This document shows positions 1 to 9,971 of a DNA stretch of 64,000 bases, piece by piece (positions within the stretch are counted from its first letter, which is position 1; each line of letters opens with the position of its first letter). Source of the stretch: Antilocapra americana. Taxonomy: Eukaryota > Chordata > Mammalia > Artiodactyla > Antilocapridae. The notes under the pieces are model-generated. The model made no database searches. It had not been told where the DNA came from and saw only the letters and a list, made by a program, of their open reading frames with translations. The stretch lies in contig ML664161.1 of the NCBI GenBank assembly GCA_007570785.1, positions 45,972,951 through 46,036,950 of the forward strand. Direction: 5' to 3'. The position numbers and the translations under genes are program-made.

Positions 1-313
1 TAATGAGAACCCTGCATGCGAGACAGCAAAAGAAACACAGATGTATAGAACAGTCTCGTGGACTCTGTGGAGGAGGGCAAGGGTGGGATGATGTGGGAGA
101 ATGGCATTGAAACATGTTAATTATCATATGTGAAATCAATCGCCAGCCCAGGTCTGATGCTTGGGGCTGGTGCACCGGGATGACCTAGGGGGAGGGAATC
201 GGGAGGGAGGAGGGAAGGGGGTTCTGGAGGGGGAGCATATGTATATCCATGGCAGATTCATGTCAATGTATGGCAAAACCAACACAATAAAGTAAAGAAA
301 ATTTTAAAAAAAA
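1..313 (+). mobile_element. L1 (cattle type) 3' UTR, cut by window edge
   Basis: This is the 3' untranslated end of a fairly young ruminant L1. It has the expected order: a segment around TGGGATGATGTGGGAGAATG, a G-rich tract at 188-233, a segment around GGCAAAACCAACACAATA, and an A-rich tail ending near 313. ORF2 would lie left of the window. No coding sequence is present here. The family call is from memory of the bovine L1 3' end. Confidence 0.8.
188..233 (+). other. G-rich tract with G-quadruplex potential
   Basis: At least five runs of three or more G are separated by short loops inside the L1 3' UTR. G-rich, quadruplex-prone tracts are a known property of mammalian L1 3' UTRs. Folding here is inferred from the pattern only. 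Confidence 0.6.
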
Positions 314-1700
314 GTATTTTTCAACTCTGAATAATCCCTTTTTATATTGAATAGTGCTCTGAGCTTTATTTTTATTGTGGAAAGAAAAATCTAACATGAG
401 ATCTACTGAGCATGCATTTCCCTCTTAAGAGATGATTAACTGTACAGTATGGTATAGTTAACTGTAAGTACAATATTGTAAGGCAGATCTAGAACATATT
501 CATCTGCTTAATTGAAATGTCAAGCCTGCAGATTAGTAGCTTCCCTCTTACCCTCTCTTCCCAGCTTTGGGAAATCACCATTCTACTCTTCAAGTCTATG
601 AATTTGACCATTTTAGACACTTCAAATAAATGGAGCCATGCAGTATTTGTCTTTCTGTGACTGGTTTATTTCACTTAGCACCACATCCTCAAGATTATTT
701 CATATTGCCACATATTGCAGAAGTTCCTTTTTTTAAAGTCTGAATAATGTGCCATTGTATATGTAAACCCTCATTTTATCTATTTATTTGCCCTTGGAAA
801 TTTAGGTTGTTTCCAGTATATGGAATAGGGCTGCAGTATTATGAATCGTGCTGCAGTGAACGACTTTGATGCTGGGAAATATTCAAAGTGGAAGGAGAAG
901 GGGCGACAGAGGATGAGATGGTTGGATGTCATCATTGACTCGATGGACTTGAGTTTGAGCAAGCTCTAGGAGTTGGTGATGGACAGGGAAGCCTGTGCTG
1001 CAGTCTTTGGGGTCGAAAAGAGTGACTGAACTGACTGACTGACTGACATTGAACACGGGACCACTGATATCTCTTTGAGATCCTGATTTCAATTCCTGTG
1101 GATGAATTCCCAAGAGTAGGACTGCTAGATCAAATGGTAGTTCTAATTTTAATTTTGTAAGGAACCGCTGTCCTGTTTTCCATAGCAGTTGTACCATTTT
1201 ACATTCCCACCATTGGCACACAGGAGTCTCTTCACAAGCTTGCCAATACTCGTTACCTCTTGTCTTTTTGATGATAGCTGTTCTAACAAGAATGAGGTGT
1301 CATTTCACTGTGGTTTTGATTTGCATTTTACTGATGATTAGTGACACTGATTTTTTTTATATGCCAGTTGGTCATTTGTATGTCTCCTCGGGAAAATATG
1401 TATTCTAGTCTTTAGCTCATTTTAAAATCAGGCTATTAAGTTTTCTGCTATCAAAATGGAAGAGTTCCTTATACATTTTGGAGACAAACTCATTATCAGA
1501 TCCACAATTTGCAAACATTTTCTCCCTCTCTGTAGGTTTCCTTTTCACTCTCTTGACTATTTTCTTAGATATGCAGAAGGTTTTAAATTTGATATAGTCC
1601 TACTTTTTTAATTATGTTCTTGTTGCCTATGCTTTTTGGTGTCATATCCATGAAATCACAGCCAAAAATTTAAGGAAAATACAGGAGAAAGTCTTTGTAG
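314..1700 (-). mobile_element. Old L1 3' end and ORF2 C-terminal remnant, interrupted
   Basis: Read on minus, this holds an old L1 3' UTR (complement of a GTTAACTATACCATACTGTA-type segment near 435-465) and then degenerate ORF2 C-terminal coding sequence. The minus frame at 1104-1180 gives FLTKLKLELPFDLAVLLLGI followed by HPQE, which resembles the L1 ORF2 segment ending in GIYPKE. A BovB tail at 865-1050 splits it. Many stops and frameshifts make it nonfunctional. Confidence 0.7.
865..1050 (+). mobile_element. BovB LINE 3' tail, 5'-truncated
   Basis: The sequence matches the last ~185 bases of BovB: GGAGAAGGGGCGACAGAGGA, then GGTGATGGACAGGGAAGCCT, ending in a (CTGA)n tail. It interrupts an L1 whose sequence resumes directly afterwards. 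A short GAAC occurs on both sides and may be the remains of the target duplication. Confidence 0.85.
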
Positions 1701-1744
1701 ACACCAAGACCAGAGTGTTAATGATTTGTTTTAAAATGCACTTA

Positions 1745-1832
1745 GGTAGATGGTGAAGGACAGGGAAGCCTGGCGTGCTGCAGTCCATGGAGACACCAAG
1801 AGTCGGACACGACTGAGTGACTGAACAACAGC
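1745..1832 (+). mobile_element. Short BovB/Bov-A type 3' tail fragment
   Basis: About 88 bases match the end shared by BovB and its dependent SINEs: GGACAGGGAAGCCTGGCGTG and then GAGTCGGACACGACTGAGTG. It is too short to tell a LINE tail from a SINE end. Confidence 0.75.
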
Positions 1833-2400
1833 AAAACCCATAGAGGTTCAGACCCCGAGTACTATTTCACTTTTCCCTGGTTGTGGTTCACATCTCATCT
1901 GAGTTCTCCAAGACTCTGCTATGCTGCTCTGGTTCTGTCCCACATATGTATAACTCAGGCGTGCGCCTAGGTCTGAAGATTTATATGCATAATTAGGGAT
2001 CCCTTTCTGTTCTGGGACTTTTCCTTTCTTATGCTTCTGATCCTTGGTCTCCTCTTGCTGGTTCCTCTAACTAGAAGGATAGGGTTTCTACTGGTATTGC
2101 AGCACCTTACCACCCTGCACTTTCAGTGGGGCTCTGTGCTGAGTGCAAAGTCCATCAAAAAGCAAACTGAGAAACTCATCCATGTGGTACCTTGTTTAAG
2201 TTTTGATTTCCCCCCACAATTTGCTTGCTTTTGTTTAATATAAGAGCCTTAGGTGGTTTCATTTTTGTATTTTTTTCCAGGGTTTCTAATTGTAATCAGC
2301 TGGAAATGGAGACTGTAGCAGACTTATGCCATCATGCCAGAACTGGAGCCAGTATGCTTGCTTCTCTGAAGGCTTACTCTTAAGCATTTTATTTTTTAAA
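1833..2400. other. Unassigned, probably old repeat-derived
   Basis: No convincing gene. The part after 2270 (CCAGGGTTTCTAATTGTAAT and onward) looks like a degenerate old repeat, possibly L1-related, but I cannot name it. A 70-codon plus-strand frame at 2031-2243 has no recognisable domain. Confidence 0.3.
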
Positions 2401-3300
2401 TGTTAATATAAATGGATTTTTGCTTTCATTATATGATTATATTTTAATTGGTTATTATTTATACATATGAAAGCTATTTATTTGCATATATTAATTTTAT
2501 ATGTTCCTACATTATCATTGCGTCAGTTTTATCATTGAGTCCTTTGAGTTTTATAAACATAGTCCCTCGAAAAGGATATAGTTTTACTTCTTCTTTTGCC
2601 ATTTTTCCTATGTTGAATGATTTCCTTTTGCCTAACTGTATTGGCTAAGTCATATAATATGTTGCTAAACAATGCAAGAGATAAGTGGGCAACTTTAACT
2701 TATTCCTGATCCTACTGGGACTATCTCTAAAGTTTTCCTATTAAATAAAAATATGACTTAAAAGGTGAGTTATATATATTTAGTATTAAAGAAGAATCGA
2801 TACTTATTGAGTGTATATATTAAAATAGGGAATAGGTGCTACATTTTGTCAAGACCTTTTAAGTGTCTACAGAAATAATCATTTATTTATCTTTGGCTAT
2901 TAAAGAGTACAGTTTAATTAATATATCATCGGACTATGTTCACTGATCTTTTACTTGTAATTTTGACATCCATATTTAAAAATGAGACTGCATAACCTTA
3001 CTTTTTATATTTTATGTGATTTAGACATCAGAAGTATATTTGCTCCATTCAAAAAAATTGGAAGTTTCCTTTCTTTTTTTGTGCTCGGGAGCAAGGATGT
3101 TAGAACATCCTTGAGAAAATCTGGACTTGGTACTTCTCCTGTGGCAATTTTCTCATATCTCACTGATTTTCAATTGAAAAAGTATCTTATTAAGTCTTGT
3201 ATTTCTTCGGAGGTCAATTTTGGCGAATTATATTTTTGTCACAACCTATTCATTTTATTTAATTTTTCAAATGTGTTTGCATATAAATATATAAGCAGTC
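2400..3300 (-). mobile_element. Old L1 ORF2 (reverse transcriptase region) remnant
   Basis: The plus strand reads like the complement of L1 ORF2 around and upstream of the reverse transcriptase active site. Near 2640-2715 it runs through a stretch ending in CTTATTCCTGATCC, and near 3220-3290 it matches the segment that normally precedes the upstream thumb and finger coding region. It is heavily mutated. The BovB at 3.3 kb ends it, and 7.40-7.79 kb looks like its upstream continuation. Confidence 0.55.
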
Positions 3301-3302
3301 TC

Positions 3303-6300
3303 AGTTTAGTTCAGTTGCTCAGTCAGGTCCGACTCTTGGCAACCCCATGGACTGCAGCATGACAGACCTCCCTGTCCATCACCAACTCCTGGAGTGTACT
3401 CAAATCCATGTCCATTGAGTCAGTGATGCCATCCAACCATCTTATCCACTGTCGTCCCCTTCTCCTCCTGCCTTTAATCTTTTCAATTACCAGGGACTGT
3501 TCAAATGAGCCAGTTCTTCGCATCAGGTAGCCAAAGTATTGTAGTTTCAGCTTCAGCATCAGTCCTTCCAAATAATATTCAGGACTGATTTCCTTTAGGA
3601 TGGACTGGTTGGATCTCCTTGCAGTCCAAGGGACTCTCAAGAGTATTCTCCAACACCACAGTTCAAAAGCATCAATTCTTCTGTCTTCAGCTTTCTTATA
3701 GTCCAACTCTCACATCCATACATGGCTACTGTACTACTACATACAATACCATAACCTTGACTAGACAGACTTTTGTTGACAAAGTAATGTCTCTGCTTTT
3801 TAATATGCTGTCTAGGTTGGTCATAACTTTTCTTCAGCCTTGACATACTCCTTTCCCTGTTTGGAAACAGTCTGTTGTTCCATGTTCAGTTCCAACTGTT
3901 GCTTCCTGACTTGCATACAGATTTCTCAAAAGGCAGGTCAGGTGGTCTGGTAGTCCCATCTCTTTCAGAATTTTCCACAGTTTGTTGTGATCCACACAGT
4001 CAAAGGCTTTGGCATAGTCAGTGAAGCAGAAATAGATGTTTTTCTGGAACTCTTGCTTTTTTGATAATCTAACATATGTTGTCAATTTGATCTCTGGTTC
4101 CTCTGCCTTTTCTAAAACCAGCTTGAACATCTGGAAGTTCATGATTCATGTACTGTTGAAGTATAGCTTGGAGAAATTTGAGCATTACTTTACTAGTGTG
4201 TGAGATAAGTGTGATTGTGCAGTAGTTTGAATATTCTTTGGCACTGCCTTTCTTTGGGATAGGAATGAAAACTGACCTTTTCCAGTTCTTGGCCACTGCT
4301 GAGTTTTCCAAATTTGCTGGCATATTGACTGCAGCAGTTTCACAGCATCATCTTTTAGGATTTGAAATAGCTCAACTGGAATTCCATTACCTCCACTAGC
4401 TTTGTTTGTAGTGATGCTTCCTAAGGCCCACTTCACTTTGCATTCCAGGATGTCTGGCTCTAGGTGAGTGATCATACCATTGTGATTATCTGGGTTATGA
4501 AGATCTTTCTTGTATAGTTCTTCTGTGTATTCTTGCTACCTCTTCTTAAAATCTTCTGCTTCTGTTAGGTCCATACCATTTCTTTCCTTTATTGAGCCCA
4601 TCTTTGCATGAAATATTCCCTTGGTATCTCTAATTTTCTTGAAGAGATCTCTAGTCTTTCCCATTCTATTGTTTTCTTCTATTTCTTTGCTTTTATCACT
4701 GAGGAAGGCTTTCTTATCTCTCCTTGGTATTCTTTGGAACTCTGCATTCAAATGGGTATATCTTTCCTTTTCTCCTTTGCTTTTTGCTTCTCTTCTTTTC
4801 TCAGCTATTTGTAAGGTCTCCTCAGACATCCAATTTGCTTTTTTGCAGTTCTTTTTCTTGGCGATTGTCTTGATCTCTGTCTCTTGTACAATGTCACAAA
4901 CCTCCACCCATAGTTCATCAGGCAGTGTGTCTATCACATCTAATCCCTTGAATCTGTTGCTCACTTCCTCTGTGTAATTGTAAGTGATTTGATTTAGGTC
5001 ATACCTGAATGGTCTAGTGGTTTTCCCTACTTTCTTCAACTTAAGTCTGAATTTGGCAATAAGGAGTTCATGATCTGAGCCACAGTCAGCTCCTGGTCTT
5101 GTTTTTGCTGATTGTATAGAGCTTCTCCATCTTTGGCTGCAAAGATTATAATCAATATGATTTTAGTATTGACCATCTGGTGATGTTCATGTATAGAGTC
5201 TTCTCTTGTGTTGTTGGAAGAGGGTGTTTGCTATGACCAGTGCATTCTCTTGGCAAAATTCTATTAGCCTTTGCCATGCTAATTTCTGTACTTTTCATTC
5301 TGTACTCCAAGGCCAAATTTGCCTGTTACTCTAGGTGTTTCTTAACTTCCTATATTTGCATTCCAGTTCTCTATAATGAAAAGGGCATCTTTCATGAGTG
5401 TTAGTTCTGAAAGGTCTTGTAGGTCTTCATAGAACTGTTCAGCTTCAGCTTCTTCACCATTACTGATTGGGGCATAGACTTGGATTACTGTGATACTGAA
5501 TGGTTTGTCTTGGAAACAAACAGAGATCATTCTGTTATTTTTGAGATTGCATCCAAGTATTGCATTTTGGACCCTTTTGTTGACTATGATGGCTACTCCA
5601 TTTCTTCTAAGGGATTCTTGCCTACAGTAGTAGATATAATGGTTATCTGAATTAAATTCACCCATTCCAGTCCATTTTAGTTCACTGATTTCTAAAATGT
5701 TGACGTTCACTCTTGCCATCTCCTGTTTAACCATTTCCAATTTGCCCTAACATTCCAGTTTCCTATGAAATATTACTCTTTATAGCATAGGACTTCTATC
5801 ACCAGTCACATCCACCACTGAGTGTTGTTTTTGCTTTGGCTCCATCCCTTCTTTCTTTCTAGAGTTATTTCTCCACTGATCTCTGTAGCCTATTGGGCAC
5901 CTACTGACCTGGGGAGTTCTTCTTTCAGTGTCCTATCTTTTTGCCTTTTCATACTCTTCATGGGGTTCTCATGGCAAGAATACTGAAGTGGTTTGTCATT
6001 CCCTTCTCCAGTGAACCACATTTTGTCAGAACTCTGTACCATGACCTGTCCGTCTTGGGTGGCCCTACATGGCATGGCTTATAGTTTCATTGAGTTGGAC
6101 AAGGCTGTGGTCCATGTGATTAGATTGGTTAGTTTTCTGTGATTGTGGTTTTCAATCTGTCTGCCCTCTGATGGAGAAGGATAGGAGGCTTATGAAAGCT
6201 TCCTATTTGGAGAGACTGACTGAGCCAGAAACTTGGTCTTGTTCTTATGGGCAGGGTCATGCTCAGTAAATCTTTAATCCAATTTTTTGCTCATGGTTGG

Positions 6301-6515
6301 AGCTGTGTTCCTTCGCTGTTATTCACCTGGGGCCAACCATGGTGGAGGTAATGAAGACAACCTCCTTCAAAAGATCCCATGCATGCACTGCTACACTCAC
6401 TGCCTCCAACCCTGCAGCAGGCCACCACTGACCCACACCTCCGGTAGACACTCCTGGGCAAGTCTGAATCAGTCTCTTATGGGGTCATTGCTCCTTTCCC
6501 AGGAGAAACTTGGGA
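3303..6515 (-). mobile_element. BovB (RTE) LINE, near full length, minus strand
   Basis: The 3' end is at 3303, where the plus strand shows the complement of the GTTCAGTC/TGAACTGAACTGA tail. The 5' end lies near 6515, inside the 5' UTR-like stretch (GGCCAACCATGGTGGAGGTA at 6332-6351 on plus). Order on minus: 5' UTR, apurinic-type endonuclease (5342-5740), linker (4536-5039), reverse transcriptase (3834-4475), C-terminal region (3323-3706). An internal deletion at about 3842 removes the YADD segment. Frames are broken by several shifts. It is a dead copy. Confidence 0.9.
3323..5740 (-). pseudogene. Broken BovB endonuclease/reverse transcriptase ORF
   Basis: The BovB polyprotein nicks DNA and copies its own RNA at the nick. 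Here it survives as frame-shifted pieces. At 5342-5740 the endonuclease shows EISELKWTGMGEF and ends in ENWNANIGS, where the family normally has a GDWNA motif, so the catalytic Asp appears changed to Asn. At 3834-4142 reverse transcriptase motif A is readable as FTDYAKAFD (residues 40-48 of that frame). The following catalytic YADD block is absent: the frame passes from about position 3845 straight to sequence normally about 370 bases downstream. At 3323-3706 the C-terminal part contains [20 protein letters not shown]. No part could make a working enzyme. Confidence 0.85.
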
Positions 6516-6905
6516 GTGAATAAAACAGGATGGGGGAAGGGAAGAAGGTAAATGAAGATATCGGTTCAGCCAAAGTCTGGCCTCATCTTGAGCCCATGGG
6601 GAGCTCTAGAGCATGAATGACACCACAGAGTTGGCCTCCCTGGGGAGAGCACTTTATGCTGGGAATGGCCAGCACTGTGTGTTTTTAATCAACCAGTCAT
6701 TTCCTAGAGGTTTCCCTGCATGGTAGTGTCATCTTCCAGGTATTCTTGATGAAATGGCTCCAGGAGGCCAAGGGAAGTTCTCAGGAAGAGAGGGCAGCTG
6801 TGAGCTGCTAGCAGTCAACTCTCAAAGCAGCTGCCAATGGCTGTGCCAGCCTGGTAAAGAGGGCCAGAGTAGGGGACCAACAGCCTCTACTATATATGGG
6901 TTTCT
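6516..6905. other. Unassigned stretch
   Basis: Moderately GC-rich for this window, with no recognisable gene or repeat. It could include further 5' BovB sequence that I do not recognise. Confidence 0.3.
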
Positions 6906-7028
6906 GTATTAGGAGACCTGGGTTTGAATCTCAACTTCACTGCTTAATGGCTTGGGCATTGATTTTGGGCAAGTTCCCCAAATTCCCAAAGCCTCATTTT
7001 TCTCATTTGCAAAATGAGAGTAATAATT
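6906..7028 (+). mobile_element. MIR SINE
   Basis: The core of MIR is readable: GACCTGGGTTTGAATCTCAA, then a GGGCAAGTTCCCCAA segment, then CTCATTTGCAAAATGAGAGT and TAATAATTT. Divergence is high, as expected for this ancient family. Confidence 0.75.
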
Positions 7029-7031
7029 TGT

Positions 7032-7325
7032 TGTTGTTTTTAGTCACTAAGTCATGTCCAACTCTTTGAAACCCCATGGACTGCAGCATGCTAGGCTTCC
7101 TTGTGCTTCACTATCTCCCAGATGTTGCCCAAACTCATGTTCATTGAATCAGTGATGACATCCAACCATCTCATCCTTTGTCACCCACTTCTCCTCCTGC
7201 CCTCAATCTTTCCCAGCATGAGGGTCTTTTCAAATGAGTTGATTCTTTGCATCAGCTGACTCAAGTATTGGAGCGTCAGCTTCAGCATCAGTCCTTCCAA
7301 TGAATATTCAGGGTTGATTTTATCT
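7032..7325 (-). mobile_element. BovB 3' end, 5'-truncated, minus strand
   Basis: The complement of the BovB 3' 290 bases is clear (GTCATGTCCAACTCTTTGAA, CCATCTCATCCTTTGTC, CAGCATCAGTCCTTCCAATG). The minus frame at 7181-7402 still reads [20 protein letters not shown], which is BovB C-terminal sequence. Confidence 0.85.
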
Positions 7326-7399
7326 GTGAATCCCCTGCCTCCTATGACGCTCCCATTCTTGAGGCAGCAGGTTCTATCATGACTTAACATATATGATTT

Positions 7400-7790
7400 C
7401 AAGTTATTTCCCCTATATCATTTTTGATTTTATGCAAATATGCCATACCCCCTTTTACTGAGTTAGATTAACTAGTGGTTTGTCTATGTTGTTAATTTTT
7501 TCCAAAGAACTAGCATTTTTATTTATTTATTAATTTTACCATTTTTCAGCTATCTGTTTCATTGATTTCTACTTCTATATCTTTATTTTCTTTATGCTTC
7601 CCCCATTTTAACTTGGGAATTTTATTCATTTGTTTTCAGCTTTTAATTTTATTTATCTAAGCATCATCGTGTGTAGAGGTATATATTTTCCTCCAACCAC
7701 TTCTTTAATTGTATCTCAAAAAATTTTATGAAGAGTTTATTAATATTTATTGAGTTTCTGTCTACATCAAACTACATTTCTATAGACTGA
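7400..7790 (-). mobile_element. Old L1 ORF2 remnant
   Basis: The plus strand resembles the complement of L1 ORF2 just upstream of the reverse transcriptase fingers (GGTTTGTCTATGTTGTTAAT, then TTCCAAAGAACTAGCATTTT). Its order relative to 2400-3300 fits one ancient minus-strand L1 split by the BovB and other insertions. This is by eye and needs alignment. Confidence 0.5.
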
Positions 7791-8460
7791 TATGCAAAAG
7801 ATGGCTTGCTTATATATAAAAACTCTTGGCTCACATTTTCTTTTTATTTGAGTCTCTTAAAATCTTCCTTCCACTGTTTTCTCACTTTATGATCTTATTT
7901 CCTTTGTAAGTGACTTGGCCTTTTTGCATGGGTATGCAGAAGGCTGCTTCCATATATTTAAGTCTAAGAGGTTTAATAAGACTGTGTCCTAGAGTTGACC
8001 AGTCTGGGTCATTTCCACCATGTACACAAGGGCTCTTTGAATCATAGATCCAAGTTTTCTAACAGTTACAGAAAATATTCTTGGATTATGGTTTAAATAT
8101 TAGTTCTTTTGTCCATTGTTCTGTTTTTCTTTTTCAGAAGTCCAAATGTACATTTATCTCATATTCTTACATATCTTCTGTGTTATTTTTCTCTAAGATA
8201 TTTTTATCTTCTTTTCTGTTTTCTTGAAATTCTCCACTTATTTTCTCAATTCTTAAGTTTTCAGGGAAATTCATTTTTTCTTGAGGATTTTGAAATTATT
8301 CTTCCTGTGTAAGATGATATTTCCCCTTCTTCTCTGCCCTCCCCCATTTCTCTCATGGGTTTTATTTATTGTTCATCATATCTTACTTTATTTGTTCACT
8401 TAATTTTGCTTTCCTGGTTAAAATTTTTTCTGACACACACACTCACACACAAAACAGAAA
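7791..8460. other. AT-rich unassigned stretch
   Basis: T-rich plus strand, possibly further degenerate L1-type sequence, with a short imperfect CA run at 8432-8451. No supported gene. Confidence 0.3.
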
Positions 8461-8582
8461 GGAATTCCCTGGCTGTCCAGTGGTTAGAGCTCTATGCTCT
8501 CATTGCCAGGGCCTGGGATTCAATCCCTGGTCAGAGAACTAGGATCCCACAAACCATATGGTGCAGAGAAAAATAAAAAATC
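8461..8582 (+). mobile_element. CHR-type tRNA SINE
   Basis: Begins GGAATTCCCTGGCTGTCCAG, has a tRNA B-box-like GGGATTCAATCCCTGGTC, and ends in an A-rich tail (AAAAATAAAAAA). This is the common cetartiodactyl tRNA-Glu-derived SINE layout, here lacking most of the middle and 3' body. Confidence 0.75.
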
Positions 8583-8852
8583 CTCTCTGAAAAAAACTTT
8601 TTAACTTATTTAAAGATGTTTAATTCAAGGCAAGGAACTATTAAACATATCTCCACTTTGTAGTTAGCTTTTTGGGGAAATTTTTCATCAGTTTTTCTTC
8701 TCATCATTTTTCCTTATAGCATTTTTGTATGGATACTCTCAGACATTTTTGTTCAATGTGTTAATTTTTCTAATCAGCCCTAATGTGAAGGCATTAAGTG
8801 TTTGGGAGGTTTACTAGGTTTCTTGCTTCAACAGGACCTTTTTTTGTTGGTG
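8583..8852. other. Unassigned AT-rich stretch
   Basis: No recognisable gene or repeat. Confidence 0.3.
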
Positions 8853-9046
8853 TAAAGTGAAAATAAAAGTCATTCAGTCATGTCAGACTCTTTGTGATCC
8901 TATGGACTACACAGTCCACAGAATTCTCCAGGCGAGAATACTGGCGTGGGTAGATATTCCCTTCTCCAGAGGATCTTTCCAACCCAGGAATCGAACCCAG
9001 GTCTCCCATATTGCAGGCAGTCTCCACCAGCTGAGCCACCAGGGAA
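8853..9046 (-). mobile_element. Bov-tA SINE
   Basis: Full-length tRNA-headed Bov-tA in reverse. On plus it starts with the GTGAAA-type tail and BovB-derived body (GACTCTTTGTGATCC), and ends with the complement of the tRNA head (GATCGAACC-like B box, then GCTGAGCCACCAGGGAA). Confidence 0.9.
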
Positions 9047-9664
9047 TGATTCAAAATGTTTTAAATTAGTGGCACATTTTTGGGATAGAGGATGGGCTGA
9101 TCCGTTCTCTGATCTGGGGATTCTCTTGTTTCCGTATCTTAATTTGTATTGCAGATTCCTTCATTCTTTTTATCACCAAGCCTCCAAGAAAGGTCTCTCC
9201 TGTCCAAGTTACCTCCTCTTCTCCAGAAATTATATCTTACCAAGATTGCCAGAATTTGGTTTTCACTCTTGAAGTCATTTCCTTTTGCTCTTCCAGGAGC
9301 ATGTGCTCTGATCCATCTAGCCTTAGATCTGTTCTGTTTTCACACTCAGCATGGGGACTTCTTTCTTGAGGGTGATTTTATTTGTATTCTGCCATGATGG
9401 TTTCTCATTTATATATTTATTTACTTTACTCTCTATTATGGCATGATTCTAGAGCTAACTTTAGAATATTGGGAGTTATTAACTCCCTTTAAATACATGT
9501 AATTTGATGCACTATACTCAATCTTCTAGTTTCATTATAAGAGTGAGTGGTGGGTGGTTTTATTTACTCTCTGTGTGGATTTGCATCCTTTTTTGACAAA
9601 ATATCGAGAGATTTGGATTAGGAAGTTGCAGTTGACATACAGAAACCCAAACGCTTAAAAATTA
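9047..9664. other. Unassigned stretch
   Basis: AT-rich single-copy-looking sequence. Plus-strand frames at 8946-9397 have no recognisable domain, and the first overlaps the SINE. Confidence 0.3.
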
Positions 9665-9971
9665 GTGAAAGTTGCTCACTCGTGTCTGACTCTTTGCAAC
9701 CCCATGGACTATACAGTCCATGGCATTCTCCAGGCCAGAATACTGGAGTGGGTACTCTTTCCCTTCTCCAGGGGATCTTTCCAACCCAGGGATTTAACCC
9801 AGGTCTCCTGCATTGCAGGCAGATTCTTTACCAGCTGAGCCACAAGGGAAGTCCAAGAATACTGGAATGGGTAGCCTAGCCCTTGTAGTGGATCTCCCCA
9901 ACCCCAGAATGGAACCTGAGTCTCCTGCATTGCAGGCAGATGCTTTACCAACTGAGCTATGAGGGAAGCCC
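9665..9971 (-). mobile_element. Bov-tA SINE with two tRNA heads
   Basis: Reading on minus: a tRNA head (GGGCTTCCCTCATAGCTCAG) with a short stub of the Bov-A body ending CCAGTATTCTT, then a second complete tRNA head (GGACTTCCCTTGTGGCTCAG) with the full Bov-A body. The same junction recurs at 39.5-39.8 kb, so this is a shared dimeric subfamily. Confidence 0.85.

Noticed and set aside
9760..9971. tRNA-like promoter sequences as tRNA genes
   Set aside because: The A/B-box-like heads (also at many other loci) belong to Bov-tA and CHR SINEs. They lack a complete cloverleaf and are followed by Bov-A or CHR bodies.
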